64,000 bases of DNA from assembly GCA_024291935.2 (NCBI GenBank), contig CM044318.1:87967501-88031500 (forward strand). Direction: 5' to 3'. Positions 22,490-34,800 of this stretch are shown in pieces (the first letter of the stretch is position 1; each line of letters begins with the position of its first letter). The notes beneath the pieces were generated by a model. The model did no database searches. It was not told the origin of the DNA and saw nothing but the letters and a program-made list of their open reading frames with translations. The stretch is from Okapia johnstoni (lineage: Eukaryota; Chordata; Mammalia; Artiodactyla; Giraffidae). A program made the position numbers and the translations under genes.

Positions 22490-22975
22490 ATGGTCACTGA
22501 AAACAAAAACGTTATAAAATTTTTATCTAATGAGTGTTCAATTTATCAAAACTCACATGCATTTTGCTGCGAAGTATTATGGAGAATCTACAGAAATTTT
22601 CAAGCGTAAAAATACATCGCGGTAGGGTAAAATTCTGGCCGAAGTTAGATGACTATAATGAGTTTGAGGAAAACGGAGATGCCCGACTATTGAAGAAAAA
22701 CGTGTTTATGTGGCTTTTTACAGTTTGTTTTCTAACTGATTGATAGTGCGTATCAAAGCCACTTTGGTTTCCAGCTCCTCAGGTACATTTAGAAGAGTGA
22801 CTAACAGCTTTATTGCAAAATGTCAGTATTCCAACCACAACAGAAATCGCATTCTTTGCAATGACTTACATTTATTTTTTCAAAGCCACGGATGTCAATT
22901 CAAAATGTACAAACGGTGTGACAGCTTTTCAAGATTCTTTCTGGGAAAACAGGAGCCAAGGCTTTGAAAACCCTC
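22490..22975. other. AT-rich block, candidate conserved non-coding element
   Basis: About 480 bp of AT-rich, non-repetitive sequence bounded by GC-rich DNA on both sides, about 2.8 kb before the KNDC1 start. It matches no LINE, SINE or LTR I recognise. A 69-codon open frame (22534-22743) has no known similarity. Several TAAT/ATTA homeodomain-type cores are present. A regulatory role is inference only. Confidence 0.4.
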
Positions 22976-25100
22976 CCTCAATGCTCCCTCCCTCCCCCAC
23001 TGCCACCCCTGCACTCAGGAACTGCACGCGGCAGCCGGGAGAGGCGGGCTCCACGCGTGACGAGGGCCAAGCTTCGTGCGAGCACGGCCTCCCTGCTCCC
23101 CGAGCTGGAGGAGCCGGGGAGGCCCGAGGCTGGGCACCTGGGGAGGACGCTCAGTCCAGGACCTGCTTGGAGGCCAGCAGAGGGCCTTGGAGGAGACGGG
23201 ATGCAGCAGAGCGAGTCGGTGGGTCAGAGGGATGAGGAGGCAGAACCCTCCGGGCCGTGGCCTTGGCCGTGGAGCTGACGGTGCAGCTAGGAGGCCTCTG
23301 AAGGATTCTGGTCGCATCAAGGGCCCCCAGGAAGTGGGCTAGCTCACCAGGCGAGTGCCGGAGACGCCTCGGCCCGGGCGAGGGGGCCCTTCCTGCAGTC
23401 TGCTCATGAGGACTCGGGCCTGTCTGGGGCTGACACTAACTCTGCGTGGGCCCAGCTCTGCCTGGAGGTCCTTGTCCCACCTGTGCCGTCCCATTGGCTC
23501 TGGGGAGGCTGAGAGGCCTGATTCGGAAGCCGTCTCCCTCAAGGGCAACATCACGGTCACATAACCACACTGACAAGCACCCACCATGCCAGGACACAGA
23601 GGCCACATCCTCCCTGGGAGCAAAGCCTGCCGTAAGCATGGGCAAGCATGCAAACACACCGTGAGACTCACAGAACACCCAGCACAAGCGTCTGGTCACT
23701 CCACTGAACAAGGAAGACCAGCAACCACAACCCTCCAGAAGAAGAGAGGGCAGCGCGGCCCCTGCCGGGAGCGTCTGGCCCAAGTCCCGGTCCCCTCCCA
23801 CTGGCCCAGGGCCCTGGTCCCTGCCTGACCGAGGAGACGGGTGATGCCCGCTAAGCACTTGCAGGCTGCAACAGCCAGAGCTGACTCAGCCGGCACCTAC
23901 AGCCCGCGGGCTCTGTATTCCACCCAAACTGGATGCACTTCTTCCAGAAGCAGACGATGCCATTAGAGCCAGAAGCACCCACAATGAGACGGCGCCTTCA
24001 GTCAGGGGGTGAGCTGTGCCCCCAGGCCCTGGGCCTGGCAGCCCGGAGACCCGAGAACCAGGTGACAGAGTCAGCACAAAGCCCAAGGCCCCCAGAGGGC
24101 ACGGAGGCTGGGTGGCGGGCCAGGGTGTCAAGGCCATACACCAGCTTCAGCAGCGCTTCGACACCAGCCCTGGACAGAGGGAAGCGGCAGCCCCCAAGCA
24201 TGCAGCACAGGGACCCTGCGGCCAGGGCGCCCAGCTCTGTGGACACAGGGTCCAAGCCAGGCCGCAGCTGGAGCCCGGGGCTCCGGAGCAGGGCTCCTCC
24301 TTCTGAGATGCCAGGCAGTGCCCACCCACAGCCCAGACATGCCGGCAGCTGCTCTCAGCCCCCAGACAGCCGGAGCCCTTTCTGCTTCAAGTGACGGGAG
24401 GGGGCTGCACGAGGTGAGGCCGCCCGGAGCCCCGGCCGCCGGCCTGAGACCTCACTGTCCCCGGTTCCTCCCCTGACCTGAGTGCCCCCTGGGGTCCCAT
24501 CACAGGCCCCGAGGCCACGAGCCCTGAGCCAGGATGGAATCGGTCCCCCGCATCCTGGGGCTCTGCAGGGCTTACCACGAGCCCGCGTCTTCACACAGCA
24601 GTGTTTACAGAGTGACTGCTGTGTGCCCAGCCAGGCTGTGAGGGTGGTGCTGGCTGCCTAGCGGCAGTGCCCACTCTCCTGGGGGAGCTCTGACCCACTG
24701 CTCTGCCTGGTGGAGGGGAGCCAGCCATGCCCACACAGGGTGGTAAGACCACCATGCCCCCTCCTGTGGGAAAGAGGGGGCGCTGTGCTGTCTGTGGGGG
24801 TGGGGGGCTGGATCTTCACTCCCCAGGGAGGGGAGCGCCCTGGATCTTTGCCCGGCTGGGGTCGGGGTGTCCTGCTCTTTGCCCAGCCACAGGTCCCAGC
24901 TTGGGGCAAAGCTGGCCCTGGTGCGCAGGAAACTGCCCAACAGACCCTAAGGGGGCGGTGAAGGGTCAGCCCGGAAGCCGCCAGATTGAGGGAGGGGTGG
25001 TCTGTTCCGGTCTCATTTCCCCAGCCGGCTGGCGAGGTTGGGATGGAGCTCTGAGGGTCGGTCCTACGTGTCACCCACCGGACTAACTGAAGAAGCGGGC
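22976..25100. other. KNDC1 upstream DNA, no gene seen
   Basis: GC-rich upstream flank. A MIR-like fragment may lie near 24595-24700 (GTGTGCCCAGCCAGGCTGTG). No exon is supportable, and open frames overlap on both strands. Confidence 0.45.
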
Positions 25101-25579
25101 AGGCCACAGCGCAGCTGCCCACACGGGTCCCCTCCGGGTCTCCACCCGACCTGCGCTCCTCCCGCCCCCCGGCTCCCCCCACCCACCCCGGGAGCCTCTG
25201 CAGCCGCCCCCACGCCCCGCGGGGACTGCGGCAGCCCCCGCCCTCGGCCGGCGGCGGGGTCGGGAGCGGGGTACCGGCGGAAGGGGGGGTACCCGCTTGC
25301 CAGCCTCCTTGGGGTGGACCACGGCCCCCGCTCCGTGTGCCAGGTAGGCGCAGACCCCGCGGCAGCCTGCGATACATCGCTCAGGATCACCGGCCCCGCC
25401 CCCGGACAGTGCCCGCCGCGCACACACCTCCAGCGCCCCCAGCTGCCCGCCAAAGTGAGTGCGGCCCTCCGAGCGCCCGGAGCCCTAGTCCGGCGCCCAG
25501 GTGTCCCCACCCCCGCCCGGCTCGGGAGACACTGCGGCAGCGCGCGCGGGCGGGGCGCGGGGGGCGCGGGCGCGTTGCC

Positions 25580-25600
25580 ATGGCGGCCCGGCGCGCGTAG
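25580..25600 (+). promoter_or_regulatory. Upstream ORF of six codons (MAARRA)
   Basis: An ATG in strong context (GCCATGG) opens a six-codon frame ending in TAG, 189 bp before the KNDC1 ATG and in the same CpG-rich leader. If transcription starts upstream of it, it would engage scanning ribosomes and could lower KNDC1 translation. Whether it lies in the mRNA is not shown by the sequence. Confidence 0.45.
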
Positions 25601-25657
25601 CCAGTCCGGAGCGCGGAGCCAGCCCGGCGCGCGTAGCCCGTCCGGAGCGCGGAGCCG
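25586..25657. repeat. 36-bp tandem duplication in the KNDC1 leader
   Basis: Two adjacent 36-bp copies (25586-25621 and 25622-25657) starting GCCCGGCGCGCGTAGCC differ at only two or three positions. A second 15-bp pair (AGCCGGCGGCCGGGG) follows at about 25669-25699. Confidence 0.88.
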
Positions 25658-25789
25658 GCCCCGGAGCAGAGCCGGCGGCCGGGGAGCCGGCGGCCGGGGG
25701 GCCGCGGGCGGCGAGGCCAGGCTGGGCGGGCGGCCGCGCGGACCTCGGGCGGCGGGGACGCGGCGGCTCCGGCGGCGGCGCGCCCAAGG

Positions 25790-25891
25790 ATGCAGACCAT
25801 GGACCGGGCCGCGGAGGCTTTTTATGACGAGGACGGCAAGGACCTGGACTTCTACGACTTCGAGCCTCTTCCCACTCTGCCAGAAGACGAG
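25790..25891 (+). CDS. KNDC1: KNDC1 exon 1 (start)
   Basis: 34 codons encode MQTMDRAAEAFYDEDGKDLD and then FYDFEPLPTLPEDE, ending at a GTGAGC donor (phase 0). A second in-frame ATG at 25799 has the better context (ACCATGG) and could also be used. The human protein begins MQAMD, so the first ATG is preferred. Confidence 0.95.
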
Positions 25892-28800
25892 GTGAGCCCC
25901 CGCCCCACGGCGGGACCCCCACCGCCCCCACCGAGGGAGTCGCGGAGAGACCCCCAGGCCCCAGGCCCCCGCGGGCCAGGTCCCGGCCGCAGGGGACCCC
26001 GCAGCTGTTCTCACCGCCCCCTCCCCGCAGAGGGGCCAGGACCCCACGCCACCGGACAGCAGCTGTGGGCCGTGGGCCGTCGGTGCGGATGTCCGCGCCC
26101 TGCAGGGGTGGGCCTGGGGTTACAGATGTTGGGGGGATGAGCACGGGGCGCTTTGGCCCCAGGCCCAGCCTGGTGTTCCGCCTCGCCCCGGTCCTAGGAG
26201 GTGACCGAGGCCTCCGGGCAGAGAGCCCAGTCAGGCCTGTTCGGAGCTGGTGGTGTGGGGGCTGGGGGCCCTGAGACTGACGACCGACTCGGGGCCTTCA
26301 GTCAGGAGCCCAAGTCCTGAGCCCCCAGTAGGGGTCCCATGGGGCTTCTGGCCAGTAACCCGGCCAAGCTCCTCTAGAGCCGGTTTGCCTGCGACCCGGC
26401 CGGAGAAGTTGCTCCCTGGCCTGGGTTCGTCCGGTAGCTCTGTAGGTCAGGGTCAGATAGAGACCCCACGGCCCTTGAACAGGCCGGTCCCAGCCACAGG
26501 AGAGGTGGCCGCCGGAGGGCTCAGCTGCTCCCCAGTCTTTGGGGTCTTTGCAGAGCCCCTGTCCCAGCACACCCCTGGCTGGGATCTGCAGACAGACCCA
26601 CCCACCCTCCTGAACTGGAGGGTCACAGAAACCGTCGCTGAGGGCCCCAGGGCCCCTGCCCCCAGCTGGCCCCTGCCCACGTCCTTAGCCGAGCTGGTTC
26701 TAAGGACAGAGGGGCTCATGCCCTAGAAACAGTCCTTCAGAGTCTGCAGAAGGGGCAGTGCCGGGCGAGGGGGGCGGGGGGGGGGGTGCTGCCTCCTCAT
26801 CCCACCCCCACCCACCATGGCCTGGATTTGGTGAGAGAGAGGGCTGCGGAGAGAACCGCAAGGGAATAAATAACTCTGTGGGTATCTCCACGGCTTTATG
26901 GAGGAGTGAAGGGCACTCCCAGCACATAGCCTGCAGGTGCTCCTGTAGGGCAGGTTCCTAAAGCGTCTGCTGGAAGCCTCACGTCCCCCGAAGCACCCTC
27001 GAGGCAGACGCAGAACGTGGTTCTCCATGCGGCCTGTCTGCACCGACCGCCCCACGCCTCCAGGGCCTCCTCTGTGCCCGGCACACCGAGCTGTGATCGG
27101 TGCCCAGTAAACAGGGCAGGCAGAGAGGGGTTTGGACCCAAAGCCTCCACCCCGAGCCCGCCCTCTGGTAGCCGGGTCACAGCGCCCTGGGGATGGGGCA
27201 GCCCCCGCTGAGCCCAGTGCGTGGGGCCGGCGCCCCCGCCATCCATGGCCGTCACCTCCAGGTGTCGCGGGAGGCCGCGGTGGTGGTCCGTCCAGCAAGG
27301 AAGTCCAGACAACTGGCCCCTCTCGCCGCAGCCACTCCTGATGGGAGGCACTGCCCTGGGTGTGTTCTGAGCCGGGAGGTCTGTCCCTGGGGCTCCAGCC
27401 GATGTCCTGTCCCTGAGACTCTGGTGCCTGCACACAGCGGGTGTGGTTAGTGTTAAAGGCTTTAAGTCCCTGCCAGGGACGTGGGACTGCCTGCGACAGC
27501 ACTTTGCCATCAGGTTGATTCTCCAAGGCCGTCCCGCCCCGTGTGAGAGGACGGAGGGTGGGGCTGCAGGAGCCCCCAGGGGAACCAGGCGGGGACGCGG
27601 GCGCCTTCCGGCCGGGCCGGACCAGCCAGGAGCCACCAGCGTTCGCTGCTCACACAGCTCCTTGTATCAGCTGACTCCCGTGAGCCAGAGACCCCAGCAG
27701 GGGCCTCTGGACAGTCCCTCGCCCGTTGTGACCACGGACAAAATTCAAACTGCTGGTGAACATATGAGAAAATGTTCGACTTCGTTACACTCAGGAAACA
27801 CAAGATACACCCGCCGTGACTGCCTTCCGCCAGCGCCGGGTTGGCAAGAACCAGAAAGCGGGACGGTGGCCGCTTGGTCGGGGGTGGGCGGTGGCAGGCC
27901 GCCCTCCCTGAGGGCTGGGGGCGGTGGAGCAGACCGACCTCTTTGGAGAACAGTTAAGGGTCTGGTAGTGGGGTGTGGGTGCCCCCCCATCCCAGCAACT
28001 TCACTCTGGGCACCTGTCCTGGGGACACACGGGTGACACATGGCCATGAGAACTCAGGGCCGGCACCGCCCAGCAAGGTCCTGGCCCCCAGTCCCTGCCC
28101 ACCAGCAGGCTGCGCCCCCACACTGGGACCCGCAGAGGCCGGAGCAGAGCCGGCAGAGCTGCCCGGGAGGGGCAGACGTCAGCCAGCAGGCGGCCCTGGT
28201 CTTCGGGGGCCTTCAGGGGTCAGGGTCTCCCGGTCCCAAGGCTCCCCTGAGGGGGTATTCTTACTACCCCCCAAGTCCAGTGGGACGTCTGTCTCCCCAG
28301 CACCTGTGGGCCAGGAGCTGGGCTGAGCCGGGGAGTCTGCAGGCGGAGGGGCAGCGTTTGAAATGCGCAGAACGACCCGTGGAGGGGTCCCGTGGCCCAG
28401 GCAGCCTGGCCAACAGCCCGCCCCGGAGGGACAGATGCTCCTGCTGGCCAGCATCTCGCTGTGACCGGCCGGCGGCAGGAGACCCCTGTCTGGGACCCAG
28501 CATGGCAACGGGGGTCTGCCCGGGGAGGTCCCCTGCTCTCCTCCCAGCCGGGACAGACACAGCCTCTGCCCACACGGCTGCCGGGGGGCCCGCTCCAACT
28601 GCCCCAGGAGGTCCAGCCCCCTGGGCAGTGGCAGGGTGGAAGTGCCCCTGCCTGCCACAGCCCTGGGGGTGCTGGTCCCGGGGTGCCTGGAGGCGAGGGG
28701 AACACAGCCGTCCGCCGGAGCCTCACCGGCTTGCTGTCCCCCGCCCCCACCACTCACAAATGTCCGCCTTGGCCCGTGAAGCCCCTGCCAGCCTCCAAGC

Positions 28801-31800
28801 CCCATCGTCTCGGGTGTGGATGGGGGCCTGCTTGGCACGAGGCTCAGGGTCCATGGGGTCCCAAGCTGCCCCTCAGGGAAGAGCCCAGGCTCCTGTCTAC
28901 CGGGGCGTCTACCGGGGCGGGAGTTCAGGCGGGGCCAGTGGCCTGAAGGCCCTGCACAGCCAACACGGGTCCCGGCCTCTCGGGCCTTGTCTGGGCCCAC
29001 TAGCCAAGTCTGCCTGGCACCCGCGTGGCCTACGTGAGCCCCGGATCCAGGCAAGGAAGGGTCAGGCCTCCTGCCTGGGCCCGAGCAGGGTGGACCAGAA
29101 GGGAGGTGACCGTGGGCCCAGTGTCCGGGGTCCCTTGTCACATGGCAGGACCTCCCCTGGGCATGCTGGAACCTGCTTCAGCTGAATGCCGCCTCCCGCT
29201 GCAGTAGTGGGGTTTCGGGGGGTCTGAGACCATCCCGCCTGAGGGGGCGGGCTCCACTGAACGGAAGCACTGACTCGGGGCCCGTGAGAGTCACCCCACA
29301 GAGCCACACAGGGACCCCGCAGGTGCTCCCCCGTCAGCAGCTGCAGGTCTCCGGCTTCCCTGAGGGTCTCCCCCCAACCAGAGCATCGTCCACTGGGCAG
29401 GGCAGCAGAGGCCTGGCCCTGAGCCGGAAGCCATGGGCCTGCCCTGGGCGCCTTCTCCTGGCAGCACATCTGTCTGTGTGAGCAGGTAGGCCTGGTGCCC
29501 GCGTGGCCACAGCCAGTAGGAGTCAGCGAGGCCCCCGCATTGGGACCGGCTCAGACGCGTCCTCCTTACAGCCGAGCCCACTGGGTCCTCGGGCTGTGGA
29601 CTGTGCATGGCATGGGCATGCATGGGCATCTTGGTGTGCGGGCATGTGTCTGTGTGCACACTGCCCGGGCACCGCTCTAACCAGGCCCCGTGGCACCCCC
29701 GGGCGCCTCGGGCTCTGAGTCCTCAGGGTCCCGGCAGACAGACAGGCTCTGCACGACCTCTTACGGGAAAACCAGACGCAGCCAGCGGGTTCGGAAGCCG
29801 AGGTTTCGGGTTCGCTGTCTGCTGCTGCGATCTGACCGCGTGCTGCGCTCTGTGCTCAGGGTTCTCCTTTTAAGACGCCCATCCACCCTCCCACAGGGTC
29901 CGCACACTTCTGGAGCTTGACACGGGGCGCCCCCCACTCTGGGAGCCACGAGCCCTGTGGCCTCCTTGTTCTCACCCATCTTAATGCCACGCCCACCAGA
30001 AAGCACAGGGCAGGCCCAGGAGGTTGGCACCGAGCCTCTCCCAGAGCTGAGAAGGACCTGCCCCATCCGCCTCCCATCCCCTAGCGCCGCACGCACACAC
30101 CGCCACCCAACCTGCTGTTCCTCTGTTTAAACTCTGCATCTCCTTGGCTGTGGCTCTGGCGACCCCGAGCAAGGAGGTGAAGTTTAAAGGCAGGAGGCAG
30201 AGGCTCCTTTCAGGACCAGAGCTCAGCTACACCTGAGAACACCCTGTGTGCTGGGGGTGGGAACAGTGAAGGCTGGAGGCAGAAGCTTGGTAGGGGCAGG
30301 AAGCTGGGGGCCTCTTCTGTACCACCCCACTCACTCCTGCTCCCCACCCCACTCACCCCCGCTCCCCACCCCCACTCACCCCCGCTCCCCACCCCCACTC
30401 ACCCCCGCTCCCCACCCTCACTCACCCCCGCTCCCCACCCCCACTCACCCCTGCTCCCCACCCCACTCACCCCAGCTCCCCTCTACTCCCCACCCCCACT
30501 CACCCCTGCTCCCCACCCCCACTCACCCCTGCTCCCCACCCCCCTTCACCCCTGCTCCCCACCCCACTCACCCCTGCTCCCCACCCCCACTCACCCCTGC
30601 TCCCCACCCCACTCACCCCAGCTCCCCACCCCACTCACCCCTGCTCCCCACCCCACTCACCCCCACTCACCCCAGCTCCCCACCCCCACTCACCCCCGCT
30701 CCCCTCTACTCCCCACCCCACTCACCCCTGCTCCCCACCCCCACTCACCCCCACTCCCCTCTACTCCCCACCCAACTCACTCCATCTCCCCACCCCCACT
30801 CACCCCAGCTCCCCACCCCACTCACCCCCACTCCCCTCTGCTCCCCCCCCCCCCACTCACCCCCGCTCCCCACCCCCACCACCCCCCCCTACTCCCACCC
30901 CCCACTCACCCAACCCCCCTCCCCACCCCCTTCACCCCTGCTCCCCACCCCACTCACCCCTGCTCCCCACCCCCACTCACCCCTGCTCCCCCACCCCCCA
31001 CTCACCCCTGCTCCCCACCCCACTCACCCCTGCTCCCCACCCCCACTCACCCCCACTCACCCCTGCTCCCCACCCCCCTTCACCCCTGCTCCCCACCCCC
31101 ACTCACCCCCACTCCCCTCTACTCCCCAGCCCACTCACCCCTGCTCCCCACCCCCTTCACCCCTGCTCCCCCACCCCCACTCACCCCCCACTCCCCTGTG
31201 CTCCCCACCCCCACTCACCCCCACTCCCCTCTACTCCCCACCCCACTCACTCCAGCTCCCCACCCCCACTCACCCCTGCTCCCCACCCCCACTCACCCCT
31301 GCTCCCCACCCCCTTCACCCCTGCTCCCCACCCCCACTCACCCCTGCTGTCCACTCCCACTCCGAGGCTGGGTGTCCAGGCCCTTTCCTGACCACTGCCT
31401 GCATGCTCCCCCAGGCCTCAGCTCCCAGTCTGGCTCCCTCTGTGCCCCCTCCCCTCTTTAGGTGGGTGGTGTGTGAACACACAGACTCACAAGGCTGACC
31501 AGGGCATCAAACAATGCCCTGGAAAAGGGCGATGCGGTACAGGGTGTCTGATGTGTGTGAGCCTGTGTACTGTGAGCGCCTGCTGATGAGTGTGCTCGTG
31601 CAGATGACTTGTGTGGACACCTGTGGGCACAAGTTTGTGGATATGCAGGTTTTGCCTGCCTGTGCCTCTGATAACTAAGTAAATGTGTGGGAGTTGTGTG
31701 CGTGTGTGGGGACAGCAGGTGGGTGTGCGTGCACACACGCACGACAGTGTGTTAGTGTGTTGTGTGCACACACGAGTGCATGTGTGAGTGCGTGCAGGTG

Positions 31801-34800
31801 GCAGGACCACAGCTGAGTCAGATCCAGACATGGGGGCGGCCGCGGGGTCTCGTCCCCAGCCCCCCCCCCCCGCAGATGCCCGGGGCTCAGCCCAGGCTGT
31901 CTCGGCAGGAGAACGTGTCCCTGGCCGACATCCTCTCCCTGCGGGACAGCGGCCTGAGCGAGCAGGAGGCCTGGGCCGTGTGCCTGGAGTGCAGCCTGGC
32001 GATGCAGAGCGTCGCCCACTCGGCCATCTTCCAGACCCTGTGCATCACGCCGGACACGCTGGCCTTCAACACCAGTGGGAACGTGTGCTTCATGGAGCAG
32101 CTCAGTGGTGAGGCCCGCGCTGTGAATGTGAGCACAGAGGTGCCTGCGTGGATGCGGGCCCCTCCCCCGGGCGCCGTGGTCTGGAGCCGGGTTTCCACGG
32201 CAACCTGCCTGGACCTGGGTGAGGGGAGGCTGTGGGGCTGGGCCCCGCTGGTGGGTGTTCCTGGCTGGGCCCCAGGTGCACGCAGCCCTCCATCCGGGAA
32301 GAGCCTGGCGGCCTGTCTCACCTGATGTGTGTTGGGGGGGTCACCGTGTGAACGGCGCCTTCTCTTCCCTCCCCAGATGACCCTGAGGGAGCTTTTGTGC
32401 CCCCAGAGTTCGACGTGACAGGGAACACCTTTGAGGTAAGTGGCGGCAAGGAGGCCAGCACCTGGCCCGCTCTGCGAGCGCCAGGGGTCCCCCCCGAGGG
32501 GCTGCCGGGGCCACTCGCACCCCGCGGCTGGGCTCCAGCAACAGTGTGCGTCTGGCCGCCTGCTCCTCACTGCGCGCCTGGCATGTTGTCTGAGTGTGAA
32601 CTGACTATATTTAAGATGTTAAAAGCACCTAAAATTACCAGTGGTGGCTGGCGGGAGTCACAGCTCCCTGAAGGACTGGTGGGGGCTGCTCGTGGGAGGC
32701 TTGGGGCCCGGAGAATCCCCCACGAGTGTGAGCTGCGGCCACGCCAAGGACACTGGGGCCAAGGTCCCTGAGGCCGCCGGGCTGATGAATGCTGCTCATC
32801 AGGTGAACCCCTGGGCGCCCCCAGTGCGGCGAGGTGGGCAGAGACCTAGAGGGGAGGGCCCAGCCGGGCCATTCAGCTCCCTGAGACCAGCCCCCGCTGC
32901 ATCTCCGCCCCGGGAACTTCCTTTTCCGCACTGGGTGTCCTGTCCTTCTGTTCACTGTGGAATGTGACATCTCACTTCCTTGAGGCAGCAGTTCTCAATC
33001 TCTTTGGTTTTTGGAACCCTTATCCTCCTAAAAATCAAGTATCCAAAGAGCTTTGTGTGAGTCACACCTGCCAGTACTCACTGTGTTACAGATAAAATGG
33101 AGAAATGCAGAAAAAGTCCACCTACTAACTCATGTAATAATAACGATCATAAGCCCATTCCGTGTTAACATGTATAACATATGTTCACAAAAAGTAACAG
33201 TATTCTCCCCCACAAAAGCAGTGAGGACAGTGGCGTTGTTTGGCGTGTTTGTAACCCTGCTGAAGGCCGCGCTCAGCGGAGGCCCGGCTCTCACCGCGGC
33301 GCCTGCGGTCAGTCTGCCGTGCCCGCGCCCGGCCCACAGCCCTGGGGGCCCCCGCAGCCTGCCGCTGGCAGCTCTGTGGCCTCGAACCATGCTTTGAGAA
33401 ACGCTGCCTGAAGGCATCCTCTGATGAAAAAAGGAAAAGTTGATCAGTCCTTCTCTTTTAGAAGCCTTTTTCTGGGTTTATCGGTGCGTTTGCCGCGCTG
33501 AGTCTTCGTGGCTCTCGGCGGCTCTCTAGCTGCGCGGGCTTCTCCCTGCAGTGCCGTCTCTCGTTGCTGAGCACGGGCTCCGGGCGCGCGGGCCCGGGGA
33601 GCGCAGGCTCAGGGGTTGCGGCTCCCGGCCGCAGAGCTCGAGCTCGCTGGTGCCGGTGCGTGGGCTTCGTCGCTCTTCGGCATATGGAGTCTCCCAGCGC
33701 AGGGGTCAAACCCGTGTGCCCTGCATTGGCAGGTGGGTTCTCAGCCACCGTACCACCAAGGGAGCCCTGCCATTTATAATGCAAATCATCGGTGGTGTGG
33801 ACTTAAAAAAACGCACAACGTGAGAGTTGCGAGTTAAGTTTTATTTGGGTCAAAATGAGACATAGTCCAGGAGACGGCATTTCAGATACGTCTGGGGAAC
33901 TGCTCCAGGGGGCCGGGGTGGGGGGGTCTGCCTGTGTGTGATTTGGGGGAGGGGAAGCGGCGTGCGTGCTCAAGCGTTCAGTCGGGTCCGGCTGCCTGTG
34001 ACCCCGTGGACCGGGGCCCCCCAGGCTCCTCTGTCCGTGGGACTCTCCAGGCAGGAGTCCCGGAGCGGGTGGCCATTTCCTCCTCCCGGGAACCTTCCTG
34101 ACGCAGGGGTGGAACCCGTGTCTCTGCGTTTCCTGCAGATTCTTTACCACTGCCTCACCCGTGTGCAGTCAAGCTCGTATTCTTTTTTTAATTTTTTAGA
34201 AGTGATTGTTTGTGCCCTCGTTGGCTGTGCAGGCTTGTCAGCAGGGTGGGCAGCAGGAGCCACTCGCTCGGCGCCGTCTGCGGGCTCCCCGCTGCGCTGT
34301 CTTCTCTTGCTGCGGAGCACGGGCTCCGGGGCGGTGGCTCAGCAGCTGCAGCCCCCAGGTCCCTGTGCCCAGGCTCCGTGGTCGTGGCGCGCGGGCCTCG
34401 TTGCCCCACCGCCCGCGTGCTCTTCTTGAACCAGGGATCGAGTCCGTGTCTCCTGCCTCAGCGGCAGATGCTTCACCAGTGAGCCACCAGGGAGGCCCAA
34501 GCATGTATCTTTGCAGAAGGTTTCTGCTAGTCACAGGGAGCAGACGTCGCCGTGCGGGATTTCAGTGCTTTTCTAGAAATGAGATGCAGAAGCTGCGCTT
34601 ACAAGGTTGGGTCCTGACGGCATCGAACGGTCCGAAGACCTGTCCTGCCGCTTTCTCCAGAGCAGAGGGCCTCATGCCTGCTCTCCACCCTGAGCCCCTT
34701 TCAGGGGTGCTGAAGGTCGGCGGCTGAAGCGGCACCTGACTTGATGCTGGCGGAGGCGGACGGCGGGCGCCCGTCCGTAGGTGACCGTGCTCTCTCGCTG

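Larger units (their letters stand above)
25101..25789 (+). promoter_or_regulatory. KNDC1: KNDC1 promoter and 5' leader, CpG-island-like
   Basis: GC content and CpG frequency rise sharply from about 25130 and peak at 25500-25790 (GCGCGGGGCGC-type sequence) immediately before the KNDC1 start codon. No TATA box is obvious, which fits a dispersed CpG-island promoter. Short GC-box-like CCGCCC strings occur. The transcription start cannot be placed by eye. Confidence 0.65.

Noticed and set aside
30248..31498. A 416-codon Pro/His/Ser-rich plus-strand frame
   Set aside because: It is a translation of the C-rich minisatellite in KNDC1 intron 1; no splice or start evidence.
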